Origin: Gnetum montanum
Taxonomy: Eukaryota > Streptophyta > Gnetopsida > Gnetales > Gnetaceae
Assembly (NCBI GenBank): GCA_015680685.1
Contig: MNCI01008366.1
Coordinates: 581,295 to 645,294, forward strand
Reading direction: 5' to 3'
Length of the DNA stretch: 64,000 bases
A model generated the notes under the pieces. The model had not been told where the DNA came from, did not search any database, and worked only from the letters and a program-made list of their open reading frames with translations. A program made the translations under genes and the position numbers. Positions 9,145-21,596 of the stretch are shown in pieces. Position 1 is the first letter of the stretch. Every line of letters starts with the position of its first letter.

Positions 9145-11379
9145 AACCTACATCAAATGCCAGTCTTGTGCATGCTAAGAGTAACACATGGACGCACACA
9201 TCATATCACACGTAACAATAGCATAATCATTATCGAAGAGGATAGATGGCTATCATACAATCATGGATAAAGCCATGATCCGACATAACCTATCATCTAT
9301 TCATTACACCACATCACGTGCCTTTCCACTATCATGCCCAGGCCATCATACCTACACTATACTGTTAAATAGACCATGAGTCATACAATCATAATCCAAT
9401 CATAATATATGTCATCAGCGATACTATCATATACATAGCCTATGTAGTCACTAACATATCCACACTTAGTATAACATGTGAAATGTTTCCATGAGTACTC
9501 ATAATAGTCATTGCCTACAAGTCTTTTATTCATCCAATCGGTGCTAGGGTCTGTCAACCTATGACCCAAAACCACTAGCCTTCTAGAGAATTGGTGATAG
9601 GGATAAACACACCTATGCCATGTACCAACCATAGGAACAAATACACCTATGCTCTCTCACTCTTAGGATGAGGCTTGAGAGAAGAACCTCGCCAATGCAT
9701 CACAGTGGAGGTCAATCCATACTACCTCCAAGGTGCCTCATCACCAATTGGTCCACACCCTCATGCTAGCACCACCCACCAATGACTGTCACAAGCATCT
9801 TCATGAAGGCATGTACACATTTTGACTAGCTTAAGCCAACACATGTCATAAGCATAACACATCCAAGCAAACATAACATGACCCCATATATCCACACCTA
9901 ATAGTCACATTCATTCCATGAAAACAATACCATGAGTTGACAAAATCACATTTTGTACCATAACCATATCTCTCAAACTGCATGTAATTCCATGAAAATG
10001 ACTGTTATAATACCCTCCAAAATGATATATGCCCAAAGAGAAAACCAATTTCACGATTAGAAAGTAGTTTCCAAAATGATCCCAACAACACTAATTTCAC
10101 CTAAATTAGACTCCTAAAAGCAATGTCATGTGCGTTCAAAGTTTGATTAATAAAATAATATTTAACTACAGCATCGAAGCATTAAACTCCCAAAAATGCT
10201 TGCACCACAATAGGTCCCACAAATATAATATTTACATCATACTAGTCTCATACATATCATATTCCACAAGTCCACATTATACCATACATTTCATATATAT
10301 TACAAAACAATTTGTAACCAAAATTGTACAATTTTGGTAAATGTGTAAAATAACATGTCCAAGCTCAATCTTTGAGCTATCCTTCCCACATGCCCACATC
10401 GCATGATCATATCACTAATCCAACACAAAAATATAGGGAAAAGATCAAGATAACCCACCAATTAAAATTGTGGTGGCAAAAAGTCTAAAATAAGCAGAAA
10501 ATCCTGGAAAATTAAGTGAAACTTCATTTTGCTCCAAACAAGTTCCACACCCACCTAGATATGACCACAACAATCCCAAAACTAGGTTCAAAGCAAGCAA
10601 AAATCATCCACAAAGCTTAGAATTCAGAAAAAAATGTGGAACAGAAGAAGAGAAGAAAAATTGAAGAAACAAGCTCCCCATTCATTTCTATTTCCTTCCA
10701 CAGAAAATGTAAAACCCAAAACCCAATTTGTATGGATAGGCAATGGAGAATGCAGTGGAAAAAAAACAACAATATAAAACAAGGCTTAAAGCATATGTTT
10801 GTTTTTAAACAAAACTTCATTCTTGTTAACGCACGTGACATGCATATCTCATGTTACTTAATTTTTTTTAACTTTATTTTTTTAACCATTCTATTTTCAT
10901 AAGTTTTTTTTTCTCCTCCCCCAAACTAATACCCTACACTTCCAATGTGCATAACAACCACACCAAGACTCCAAATTAAAAATTGTTTGAACCTATGAGA
11001 TCCTTATCAAACACTCTACACCTTTACATGCCAAAATCACACCCAAGCATCACACAACATAACACTATAGTTCAAATGTATAAATACCGAAATCACACAT
11101 AAAGCATGAAGACATACCGAATAGGTGCTCTTGTACCCCAATCCAACACCCTTGCCCGCAATATCATCTGTCTACCACATCACATAGGGCTAGTGTAGAT
11201 AATCACATTAGTTAAGCATGTAAAGACATCATAATCATAACATAAAGACGAAGCCTCATAACATATAAAATACATTTATATTAAATTAACTCATCCCTGA
11301 TGACCCACTGGGACTCCACATGTAATGGATAAATTGTAAGTGTATGACCATACCTAATGTATATAGATGGGATGTACCA
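9145..11379. other. Right part of the TGTAACACC insert, no gene seen
   Basis: AT-rich sequence with scattered short frames, none with a recognisable motif and none longer than about 90 codons. It holds runs such as poly-T around 10860-10910. I see no RNA gene, no terminal repeat and no coding homology. It is the continuation, across E1, of 1526-1931. Confidence 0.55.
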
Positions 11380-11383
11380 CCTC

Positions 11384-13131
11384 TCATTTTGTTAATCTAG
11401 GATTTAGAGCATACACCCCATATTCTTGTATGTGTGACAATACAGGGCAACATCCCTTGGGATGTTCATATTGGCAAATGTCACATCCATCATCATCGGT
11501 TCCTAAATTTGCAACCCCCTCAATTACAAATTTACCCTTATTTTTATGATATCGTTGTTTAGCATCCTTCTTCTTCCTTCTTTCATGACCATTATCTCCT
11601 TGATAGCTACATTCCTTTGCAATCTTTAGAGTAGTTTGGAAATTTTCATCCAAGGAGTCCCACATCTTATCAATCTTAGCTAATATTTCAGTAACTGATT
11701 TTTGATTGGCAAGGTTTTTCATTACACCATTTCATCAAACAGTGTCTCCTCCTCATTCTCATAGAAGCGAACCTCCCTCTTACACATGAAGGGATCTCTG
11801 TTGCACTCTTTTGCACTTTCCCATTTTTTGTCTCTCTTTCCTCTTTGGCCACTTGCTTAATGAGCCTTTGAATATGATGGGTCCTTAGCTCAAAAAGTCT
11901 CCCTTGGGCATAGACCCCAAGGGTTCTCCTTGTTTCAATTTTGAGCCCATTTATGATATGGCATAGCTAATCTTGTTGAGAGTATCCGTGGCCTAGGCAT
12001 TGTTGCAACAGCGAGTAGTACATATCCATGCCCATATACAAGGACTCATAAGTCCCTTGTTTCCACCCTTGGATCTACCTCCTTAGATTAGACACTCTTG
12101 AGTACATTTGGTATTTGTCATTGAATAACTCTAGCATCATACTTCATCACCGAATAGATTCTATTTCCAAGGACTGGTACCAACTTTCTGCTTCCTTTAT
12201 GAGTATCACTGGGAATAATTTTAGCATTTTTCACTTATTCTCCACATTTTGCAAAGCATCAGCATCATGGAAGGCTTGTAAATGATTTTGCAGATCTAAA
12301 TTATATCCCCCCTCAAAGTTGGGGATATTGTTCATATCTAGACGTTTAATGTCGCTATCCTTCAAGTGCTTGATGGGAATTCTAATAGCCTTTGAAATAT
12401 TCAACATATTTCTCATAGCTAGTAGAGGCTCATTGTAGTCAGCGCGATCTCTGTGGCCCATGTCCTGGCCATAATGCCTATGATGAGTCTTGTTGTGCCT
12501 TCATTCTCTATGATGTTCATCCCCTTGCTATTGCTCATGCCTCTAGTCCCTGTTGTCCTAGTGGAGCCTACAATCATCCTAATTCCACAGTTCATCTTCA
12601 TCATGATTTTTGTTCTTCTTTCCATTACCCCAACCTCTGCTTCTCCTATCAAAGTTGGAGAAGGAAGACAATGAGAATGATGATGAGGGCAAAGAGAAAG
12701 GAGAATTAGCACTAGAACAATGCCTACTACCTCCTCTTCTTCGGTTCCTATCCTAGTCACCATGCATATCTCTTTCTCATGCTTGGTATTGTCCCTATCT
12801 CTAGATGAATGGCTATGGTTACCATCATTTGAGGTCCCCTGATCTTGAGACTCATTCTTCCCATCACCAAGGTTGTCCACTACTAACTACAACTGTTGGT
12901 TAAGGGTCTCTCCATCAAAGAGAGGAGGAGAATCTATATATTGGGAGGCATCCAAAAAAGAGTCCTCGTGTTCTTTGTATGTTTGTAAAAATAAGTGGTT
13001 AGGGAACCTTTTACCTTTTGAAGCCTTATATCAAGCTTCCATTTACTAATCTTTCTTTCATTAGGCCTCTGTGGGATGATAATTCCAATAGAGATGATCT
13101 TGGATCTCATACTCGACATTAAGTCTAGCAA
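11384..13131 (-). pseudogene. Decayed gag gene of gypsy element E3 (N-terminal and central part)
   Basis: Several broken minus-strand frames together follow the E2 gag. 12231-12461 holds the conserved block IKRLDMNNIPNFEGGYNLD, then LQNHLQAFHDADALQNVEN, the start of the Retrotrans_gag domain of Athila/Tat-type elements. 11384-11722 holds KIDKMWDSLDENFQTTLK and a cysteine cluster CDICQYEHPKGCCP ending in YALNPRL, like the E2 gag tail. Between them (11730-12230) the nucleotide sequence is recognisable but full of stops. 12461-13131 is a low-complexity charged N-terminal region. The product would have formed the particle coat around the RNA. The gene continues at 1525 after the large insertion. 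Confidence 0.75.
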
Positions 13132-13518
13132 TGTTAAACTTGATGAGATTGTTCAGCAACATCACAAGAATGGATCAATTGGGAGGCAACACAATGTTGT
13201 CCTCCATTTCTCTCCATCAAAACTGCTTGTCCTAATGCAAGATGAAGGTGAAGTCCAAAGTGTAAGGATCTAGATGGGTGTAGACAACCCAAAACTGTTG
13301 GGGCACTTGTGTTTTCTGGCTCTCTTGCCTTTAATTGGATCCACTTGTGAGTGGCAATGGAGAATCTTCCCTGCAAGAAGAAGCCATATTATTAATTTTT
13401 CAAAAATAGTGTGTGTTTGTTATTATTTGGTTCTTAATGATTTAGCGTTAGTTTTCCTTTACAACATTATTAGATGATTTCACTACCTCTCCTATGTGGC
13501 ACACATAGCTAACCCAAT

Positions 13519-13536
13519 CCTTGACAACGGCACTAA
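13519..13536 (-). other. Primer binding site of E3 (tRNA-Asp type)
   Basis: Read on the minus strand, the bases next to the 5' LTR (TTAGTGCCGTTGTCAAGGA) line up with TGGCGCCGTTGCCGGGGA, the complement of the tRNA-Asp 3' end, with transitions at most differing positions. Confidence 0.6.
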
Positions 13537-14417
13537 TGATGAGTAGCAAGTAGTCCCTACACCCAACCATATGAATCATAGGTGTTGCACTAGTGATCCA
13601 ATCGAACTCCATGGATGATGAGTGGTGAGGTACCCCTACACTCAACCATACAAATATGAGTGTTTCATGCATGATCCAGTCGAACTCCACAGACGGACTA
13701 GTTGTGGTATCTAGACAGTTACTCGTAGATCGCAATTCGCTATCTTCCCACATGGACTAGTATTAACTTTGTCACGTATGGTTTAGTCCAAAGTGAGGTG
13801 TATGATGTGTTCCTACACTAATGCTACTTCTGGGTATAATGGAAAATAATATCAACTAAGCTAGGAGAGAGAGGGTGAGAGAGAATCTAAGCTAGCCTAA
13901 GTGCGATGAGCATCCGTACACATCTTGGACCTCATGCAAGACTACCACTGGGATTACCAAACGCATGGCCTAGGTACACTACTGGGTTACCAAGTAGTCA
14001 CACTTGAATGCTCATGATTAAGTCGTACTCATTCCGCATTACTAGGAGATAAGGGTAGAGAGATATTAATTAAGAAAGCAGTAAATAACAATAACAATTA
14101 AATAAATAATTAAGATAAGTGGATGTTGTAATGATGAAGTAATCTCGATCTTTATTGCTAGTCATGTGCGTGTCCAAGTACGTCACACTGGAATAAGGAT
14201 GTCATACAATTACAATCATCACACCGTGGGCATGCATTGGGAGAAAAGGGTTGAGAGGAAAAAAACTGACGTACTAAAAACTATTGAAATCTTAAACTTC
14301 TAAAAACTCCCTTACCAAAACTGCCTACATCTTATTTATAGATGACGAGACAGGCTGTGATATCGCGTACACGATATCATGGGTGTGATATCACAGCCAA
14401 CAATTCATGACTCATCA
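13537..14417 (-). repeat. 5' LTR of gypsy element E3
   Basis: 881 bp from TGATGAG to CTCATCA. U5 carries an approximate duplication: the TGATGAGTxGC...ACTCAACCATA block occurs at 13537 and again at 13617. The U3 side carries three GATATC units (14359-14392) and, on the minus strand, a TATAAATAAG box around 14332-14340. The poly(A) signal region (TTTATTGCTA on this strand, near 14150) and the block around 13745-13800 match E1 LTRs in reverse. The 3' LTR lies outside the window. Confidence 0.75.
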
Positions 14418-15109
14418 ATGGACCTAGCTCCTAAATGCATTAATGGGTACAGAAAGTGACTTAGAGACTTCATCGTTGTCTTCTTGGCTTTACTTGTGGA
14501 AGTTCACTTGTATGGTTAAGTATAAGCCAAGGCACATGATTATATATATATATATATATTATATTTTATTTGATTTAGTCTAAGTGTAAAACAAAGGTAA
14601 TTAATTGTGAATTAACTAATTAACTATCTAATCCCTTAATCTAACTACCCTAACATAAGCATTCAAGCCTACCTTCTGTGCACATCCTAAACTTGTTATA
14701 AACACTATTGGGTTATCAAGTGTTAGGCTACTAGGTGAACCAAGTGATAACACTGCTAGGATTACCAGGCGCTAATGGTATGTTTGAGTTGGTCGTACTT
14801 ATGTGTTATTATTAAGCATATTAATTAATTAAGAACAAGAAAGTAAAATGCATAAGTAATAGAGTGCATGAAAGAAAACATTAAACTATTTTTAAGTGTT
14901 GTAAGGAACTATTGAAGTCCTATTGTGGGTATTTAGAAAATATTCTAACTCTGATGGAAGAAAACTACAAGAGTTTAGCTAGGCTATTGACTTAACGTGC
15001 CATAAATGTGGTGGGCATGTGCATTTATATAGGCAAGCCTAAACATTGCGTTGATGCATCTGCGTCGACAAGGCTACGTTGATGAGGCTACATCGATGTA
15101 TGCCCATCA
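14418..15109 (-). repeat. Older family LTR into which E3 inserted (right part)
   Basis: The order of blocks (ATGGTTAAGTATAAGCCAAGG, GGATTACCAGGCGC, a TTAATTAATTAAG run, a minus-strand TATA box near 15024-15033, and the CCCATCA end) copies the minus-oriented LTRs of E2. Its U3 array uses CGTTGATG units (15049-15056, 15077-15084 and a CATCGATG variant near 15091) in place of GATATC. The other end must lie left of E3. It contains a TA repeat at about 14540-14561. Confidence 0.55.
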
Positions 15110-16419
15110 ACGTAGCTTATAAAATGATCTATTAATCATTATAAACCTAGTAGTAATCATGGCTTGATGGAATCTAAAGTACTACTATTTGGATGATTGT
15201 TTTAATTCATAAATAAATCGTCAGAGTTAGCAAATCTTATGTTCATGATCTGTAGAGAAATGTAGTTTAAATGTCCATTTCGTAAAGCTCCAAATCAAGA
15301 TATGCATCTATAGTAAGCATGAGATGAATAGAAGAAAATCTTACTACAAGCTTAACTTGCCTACATCAATACCTTGTCAACTTCACTATGTTCAACATTC
15401 AGCAACATTTTCCAAGTTTACAAGCTCTTTAATGTTCAATAAGCATCATTATGACTCATTTCATTGCCATTTTTGGAACCTTAGAGGCTTGGAACAACAA
15501 CTTGGAAAAATGTTGCAATTTTTTAAAGTCCTTGGCTGATGCTAACATTGATGTCAATGTTAGCACCTATGGGACTCATACCTTGTGATCATTGACCATC
15601 ATACTTTGCATTCAATATCATCTCCTAGTCTTACGAGCTCACTAGCATCATTTGACATCTGTTCGTGTGTCAAAAGGGATCTTGGACTCTTGAACTTGTA
15701 GTTTAGCAAAAACTATGAAAATATTTCTAACTCCCAACAATGCTGATGTTGATGCTAGAATTTTAGATTAAATTATATTCTTTGAATTCTTTTACAACTC
15801 AAAGTTAAAGTAAATTAAAGAAATTTGAAACTCATGATGACATAATGAGATGAACTATAGGGTGAGGAGACGATAGGTAACCCCAAGTACTAGAAACTTT
15901 GAGTCAACAAAGAAGATTTTGCATCCACCTCAAAATAATTTCTCTACAAAAACCTAACAAGATTATAAGAACCAAGAAGATAACATTAGCTAATAATCCC
16001 CTAAACAACAAAATTAGAAATAGACAATAAATGATGCAAACTAACAACATGAAACCCATGACCAATAACTCATGCTTAGATGAATTAGAATGCAATTTAC
16101 AAGTTGTTACAACTAAATCATGAGTAAAGTCCTTCCTAAAACTTCATGAACACAATAGTTTCTTGCTTATGGTTCAAGGAGACAATAATGAAGAAATAGG
16201 AGGTGATATTGCTACTCATGTAGAAAATCAAATGGAAATAACAGAAGTTGATACATAAACATTTAGGGCCATAGAGTCTATTGAGGTACATGGTTGTGGC
16301 ATTAAGGCTTTAAACAAAGGTGGTTTCCCCCCTTAAAATACAATCAAGATAGCATCAATATAAGGAAATTTCCAATAAAGAAACCTCAACTAGGTCAAAG
16401 AAGTATAATAAGACCTGAA
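15110..16419. other. Unassigned AT-rich stretch
   Basis: No gene recognised. Frames at 15324-15539 and 15904-16095 are short and without motifs. A perfect palindrome (GCTAACATTGA, two bases, TCAATGTTAGC) lies at 15541-15564. From about 16080 the sequence may already belong to the 5' part of the LINE whose endonuclease starts near 16420. Confidence 0.4.
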
Positions 16420-16825
16420 CATTCCTCTAGGTATTATCATTCACATTTGGAATTATAAGAATAAAGTGTTAAGTATTTAACAAGAACTAATTAAGTTGAT
16501 TACATAGTGCTAAAAGAGACTAAACTTCACAAATAGGAGGAAATAAAATTATCTTATCCCTCATAGTAACTTCTTACTATTTCAACTCAAGACTAAAAAG
16601 AGATCTTGCTATCCTTAGTCTACGGAGCTTTTAAGTATTTAAAATTAATCAATACTACATTATGATTTAATATGATATTGGGAAGCTTTTTCAATTGATA
16701 ATATTCCTTCATATATTAGTATGATTAACTATTATAGTTCATAAAGGGTTGTAGATCATATTAATATATGAAGGAATATTATTTTAAAATTTAGCTTTGC
16801 TAGTCCAATTATTATTATAGGTGAT
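16420..16825 (+). pseudogene. L1-like LINE endonuclease fragment, left half
   Basis: The plus-strand reading gives IIIHIWNYKNKVL (compare the L1 endonuclease opening, IxWNCRGLG), then QELIKLI and KRLNFT (the QETKL position), and just before the insertion FASPIIIIGD, the start of the conserved GDFN motif. Stops are frequent. The domain nicks target DNA in active LINEs; this is a relic. The reading continues after the solo LTR at 18832. Confidence 0.55.
16700..16780. repeat. Inverted repeat, 26-bp arms
   Basis: AATATTCCTTCATATATTAG and six more bases (16700-16725) pair with 16755-16780 with one mismatch across a 29-base loop. It lies inside the LINE fragment. Confidence 0.6.
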
Positions 16826-18831
16826 TGTTGATACATAAAATTTGGACACATCAACACCTAGGGAAGAACTCGTTTGAGGAGACTATTGCCTAGGGCATCT
16901 CCCATACGGGTACAAAAACCCAAGAATAGTCTTAGCTGAAGAGGGCTACGTGGCCTTTTGAAAACAATAGACTGAAAAGGAATTTCAATTGGAATGCATT
17001 AGAATTTAAAATAAGTGATTGTCTGAAACAATAGAGAACTATAAAAATTAAATTTTTCCCTAGTCCCACTACTACTACCATTCATGCCATCGGTTCGTTG
17101 CAGATGTTGCTACAGCCAACACTGCTTGTAGCCATCGAAAGAGGGAGAGAGAAGAAGCTGGATTCCGTGTCGCCGAGAGAGACCACCTATTGGCGTCGTC
17201 TACTGCAGGCGAATGAAGAGAAATAAAAATAAAACTTGAAAGCCACCAAAAAGAAGAGACTACCTGGTCAAGGACTACCACATTGAGTTACTTGCTATAT
17301 GCCACCATGCACACCCACAACCATTGTCCCATGTGCTGTCCAAAAAGAAAAGGAGGGAGAGAGAGACTACTACCCCCGCATGACCACGTGCCCCACCATC
17401 ACTTGTCGTTAATGGCAAAAAACCTACAGGAAGCCACTTGTTAGTTTCCTAGCTGTTACAGCCATGTGTACAGTAGGTCCCCACCTACCATCACTACGAC
17501 CACTGTAGGAGGGAGAGGCATCCCTACTACTCGCTGTTGTTGTTTCTACTACCACATGCTATTCCCTATTGCCAATGGACATAGCTGTCCACATGTCTAC
17601 TGTGGGTTGTGCACCTGCTGGAGAGAAGAGAGGTTCCACTGCCATTTGCCCTACTAGTAACAGGAACCCATGTTGTTGCTGCTGTCATCTATGTTGTTGC
17701 AGAGGCACAGCAGCAACCTGCCACCTGCTGGTTCACCGTAGTAGCTAAGGAGGGAGGAAAGAGGCTGCCACAATGGCTAGGAATGACTATCATAGCCCAC
17801 CACACGCCCTGTTGCCGTTGACACACCATTGTCCACCACAAAGAAGAAGAAAACTACTACCTATGGATTTCTTGGCTACCCCACCCGCAGGATCTGATGA
17901 TTTGGAAGCCTCCAAATCAATCATCCTCCCTTTTGTTCCTTGGAGACCCCTATTTTATGACCATGTTTTTGCCACACATCAATAACTACAATGTATGCCC
18001 ATATTTTTTGCATAACACCTACCATTATTACACATCCAACGTAACTCCCTGCACCACCACCCACCGCGCTGACATAACCACAACACCATTACTTATGAAA
18101 TTTCTGCCACCTCATGCACCTTTATGGAGCTTTGCTTCATTTGTACAGACCTGTAAATAAAGATTAGTCGAACTTTGCAAATAGCAACGAAAATTTATTG
18201 TTTGGTCCTTTCATTTTCACATTCCTTTGCCATCGTGTAACTAAGACTAAAACATAACTTTTGAACTACTAGAAAGGAATCACTGTAGCATGAAATTATA
18301 ATTTAAATAATTGATATGCAAGCTTATGAGGTGATTGTCCTTTAAGTATCCATGAAAGAAGGCACAAGAATATATAATGTAAAATTAGGCAAGTATTTCA
18401 AAATAGAAGGTCATGACATTAAAAGACATACAGAGGAATATAATGATATAGGATATAATAAAAGAATTATAAAAAATTGGAGAGGAATATGATCTTTAAT
18501 TAATAAGATAATGTCACTCGTAGATTATAATTAAATAGTTTAAACATAGTTTGAAAGTCAGCATATAAGTAGTTCATAGAAAAGTGTTATCTAAAAATAA
18601 TTGTCAAAATACAAATATTAAAACTACTTAAAATTATATTTATAAAATATTAATTAATTAGACCTACATTTATATCTTAGTTTGAGATGATCTGAAAACA
18701 CTTTGACTATAATTTTGTATCTTAATTTTCAAGAGGGTTATTGAAATTCCAAACAATTTGAGGTAAGTACTTTAGCCACCTTACTATTGATCATAGCCCC
18801 ATGCCTAGGATGGGTGAGGTTGGTCTCAACA
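16826..18831. mobile_element. Solo LTR, TGTTGA...TCAACA family, in LINE endonuclease
   Basis: The ends TGTTGATAC and GGTCTCAACA, with flanks GTGAT (16821-16825) and ATGAT (18832-18836), mark a 2.0 kb insertion with a one-mismatch target duplication. The first about 120 bp (GGACACATCAACACC, then AGTCTTAGCTGAAGAGGGCT) and the last 40 bp (ATGCCTAGGATGGGTGAGG) match the 1.2 kb solo LTR at 24983-26218. The middle (17050-18150) is unusually GC-rich, with many CCAC/TGCTG runs, and gives several chance frames; none shows a motif. It interrupts the GD codon pair of the LINE endonuclease. Confidence 0.7.
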
Positions 18832-19665
18832 ATGATTCTAATCAATGTTGATTAAGTTGACAAAAGTAAGTTTCTATGTAATCAAATCAAATCAAAACTA
18901 ATAAATGTTAGGAACTTATTATTGAGATAAGATTCTTTGGTATGAATTTGGTTTAGAGTAGATTCACTTAGTCAAATAGGCAAAAAGATTTTGCTTGGTA
19001 CAACATAGAATTAATAGAGTTATGAAAAATAAAGAAACCACCCATAGTCATAATTTTTTGCTGAAAGCTCTAGCTTGGGAAGCTCATGATTATAAGCCCT
19101 ATTGCTTTAGTGGGGACATAAGAAAAGAAGAAATTTGTTCTTTAGATTTGAAAGGCATTGGCTAAGAAATTAAAAACTTGATCATCTAGTAAAAAGTGAA
19201 TGGTCAATATACTAGCCTTCCTCTACTCCTAGTTATTAACTTTAAATAGAAATTTTAGAACATTAAAAGGTCATTAGAGCTAGAACACAGAAGACAAATA
19301 TGCTTTTGATACAAAAATGAAGGAACTCTTGCTTAAACTGTAGAAGCATTAAAGGCTTTAAGAATGATATTTGAATAAAGACTAAGATAATACTAACATT
19401 CTTACACCTTTAGAAGCTTTACTCCAATGAAGAGAGATATTGGAAACAAAGATTCAGAATTCAGTGACTAGCCAAGGAAGACAAGAATGCCATGTTCTTC
19501 TTTGTTGTTACAAACAAAAATACTTAGCTAATTATAATCTTTCATTTCAAGCAGAATGACACTAGGATAATGGAAAAAAAGACAATTCATAACATTTTCA
19601 AAGAGGACTTTACAAAATTAAGGAAGGCTAGTTTGAATGACAATCAAATCCATATAGGATAAAAA
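18832..19665 (+). pseudogene. L1-like LINE fragment, right half
   Basis: Continues the endonuclease after the solo LTR: a SRFT.SNRQKDFAWYN piece fits the FTWSN block, and later NAMFFFVVTNKN fits the NTKFFHxxxxxR block between endonuclease and reverse transcriptase of plant L1 elements, followed by KTIHNIFKEDFTKL. Many stops. No reverse transcriptase core was found after 19665, so the copy is truncated or broken there. Confidence 0.55.
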
Positions 19666-20785
19666 AAGACCCAAGATCGTATGATTGATCATTTGAATTA
19701 TTTAAAGAATTTTCATGTTCTACAGGATAATATTATGCACATTTCATAAATAAATGATATCCATGATCAATTTTACCACAAAGATAAATAATTCTAGCTG
19801 TGAGGCCAACTACCACCATCATCAAAGAGAGTCCTCCTTGGTCATGGTAAAATAATTTTATTTTGGCTAAGAGGTCAACTTCCAATTCTATCCAAGAGTG
19901 TCCTCCTCGATCATGGTAAAATAATTTTAGTGTCGTAACAGTGATGAGAATTATTATTTTGGTTGATTTTTGGTGAGAGGCCAACTACTTTATTACTTGG
20001 ACCTTGTCCCTAAAAATAAATAATTTTTGTCATAAAGCTTGGTGAAGAGATGAACTTTTTCAAGAAATTTAGTATTCAGTAATGTATACTAATTTTGATT
20101 TTTATTTTTTATGTAATAAATTAATTATTAATAAATAAATTTAAGATTTTATTAATTTGAAAAATATAAAAGATTCGCTCATCCAAATAATAGATATATA
20201 TCATACATATATAGCTAAACTAGTTTATAAGTCTTCAATAGAATTATCAGTATTGAAAAATACATGATTAGATAGGTATATATTGTAAGGAAAAGTAGTG
20301 GATTATATAGAATAAACATGGTTTATAATATATAATAAAGATGCCAACAAATTAGTTGGACATAGTAGACATGAAATAAAATCATTATACCTTTTGTAAA
20401 AGTCATTGGATTTTCTTTGACATTAAAATATGTAATATTGATCTCAGAAAATCTTTATAGAAAAATGATGAGAAAGCATATTTTCATTCATGGATCACTT
20501 TCCAACTTGAGATACATGTTATCATATTTGAGTTTAGAAAGGCAGAAAATAGAAGATATAATGTCTGACAAATAACTAAACTTGATATGCAAGATATGTT
20601 AAGCAAAAGATTTCATAACATCAAGAATCTTTTAAGAGAGAAATTTAAAAACAAATTCTTACCTAATAATATATCCCTCATTGTTAAAAATAATTTCAAC
20701 TACTAGACCTAGGAGCTTGATGCTACCTCCTTGCCAGATTATATCTATCTTTCAACAACTTACGCAAACAAAAAACTAAGTTAAA
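19666..20785. other. Non-coding stretch with a short tandem repeat
   Basis: About 19760-20000 holds two to three copies of a unit near 69 bp (GAGGCCAACT at 19802, GAGGTCAACT at 19871, and again near 19975, each with a CATGGTAAAATAATTTTA-type tail in the first two). The rest is AT-rich with no gene seen. Confidence 0.5.
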
Positions 20786-20790
20786 GTAAC
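20786..20790. repeat. Target site duplication of E2 (left copy, GTAAC)
   Basis: GTAAC here is repeated exactly at 29850-29854, after the 5' LTR of E2. Confidence 0.88.
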
Positions 20791-21586
20791 TGATGAGTGG
20801 CGAGGTACCCCTATACTCAACTATACAAATACGAGTGTTACACGCATGATCTGGTCAAACTCCGCAGACTAAGTGCCTACACGCCTTATGGAACACTTAA
20901 GGTTAATCGTTCGTTGTCTTCCCAGACTTACTTGTATTTGTCACAATTGTATGGTTAAGTAAGTCTGAGGTATGTGATGTTTATATCTTTTCTGTTTTAT
21001 CACCTATGCTAATGAGGGAAAGGGTGAAGAGACTAAGTAACTAACTTTAACTGACTAAGCCTTAATTAACCTAGCATCAATATCCATTCCCACTTGCCGT
21101 TCACACCCTGAGCCAATGCAACTTTCTAGGATTACCAAACGCTATTCGTTACTGGGATTACCAAGCGTAACGCACGTGCTCGAAGCGGTCGTATTGAATG
21201 CACTTAACTAGGAGAGAAGGGTTGAGAGAGATTTAATTAACTAATAAAGCATTTAAAAAATAAACAATAAATAACAATAAGTAAAGTCCTATTTAGCTTA
21301 GTCCATGCACTGCAAGGTTTATCCAAGAAGTTTGTCTTTATTTCTGTACACAAACTTGTGCTCAGGTACAATATTTGCTCGAATAAAGATCTGTTCACTT
21401 TGGAGCTCCTACTATAGGCACATGGAAATTATTCTATCTCTGGAGAGGTAAAACTGCCAAAGTTTTGCTAAGGGTCTAGATCTAGATGGAGAAACAAGGG
21501 AGAGCCGCCTCTTATTTATAGATTTGGTGGCACACTACGATATCACGTATGCGATATTGCGGCCCATGCGATATCGCGTCCCATCA
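20791..21586 (-). repeat. 3' LTR of E2
   Basis: 796 bp, TGATGAGTGGCGAGG to CCCATCA. It is nearly collinear with 29007-29849; differences are mostly transitions plus a 4-bp GTAT insertion near 20930. The U3 array has three cores (21539-21575). On the minus strand the TATA box is in TCTATAAATAAGAGG near 21520. Confidence 0.9.
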
Positions 21587-21596
21587 TACCCCCATG
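21587..21596 (-). other. Polypurine tract of E2
   Basis: On the minus strand CATGGGGGTA directly precedes the 3' LTR start TGATGGG, identical to the tract of E1 at 8345-8354. Confidence 0.7.

Larger units (their letters stand above)
1526..11379. mobile_element. Degraded TGTAACACC element inserted in E3 gag (itself split by E1)
   Basis: Comparison with the intact gag of E2 shows everything between 1525 and about 11380 is foreign. The insert begins TGTAACACCC and ends GGGATGTACCA, a decayed inverted pair of LTR-like ends. The flanks CTTAT (1521-1525) and CCTCT (11380-11384) are a weak 5-bp target duplication with two mismatches. Removing E1 (1932-9139) leaves about 2.6 kb with no gag, protease, polymerase or integrase motif and no visible internal direct repeat, so it is probably one large solo LTR or a non-coding LTR derivative. 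Exact borders are uncertain by several bases. Confidence 0.5.

Noticed and set aside
10617-10902. Overlapping frames of 74 and 88 codons
   Set aside because: Low-complexity AT-rich sequence in the degraded 1526-11379 insert; no motif and no conserved partner.
17466-18160. Series of GC-rich plus-strand frames (His, Pro, Cys rich)
   Set aside because: They lie within the GC-rich core of a solo LTR whose relative at 24983-26218 shows no conserved frame.
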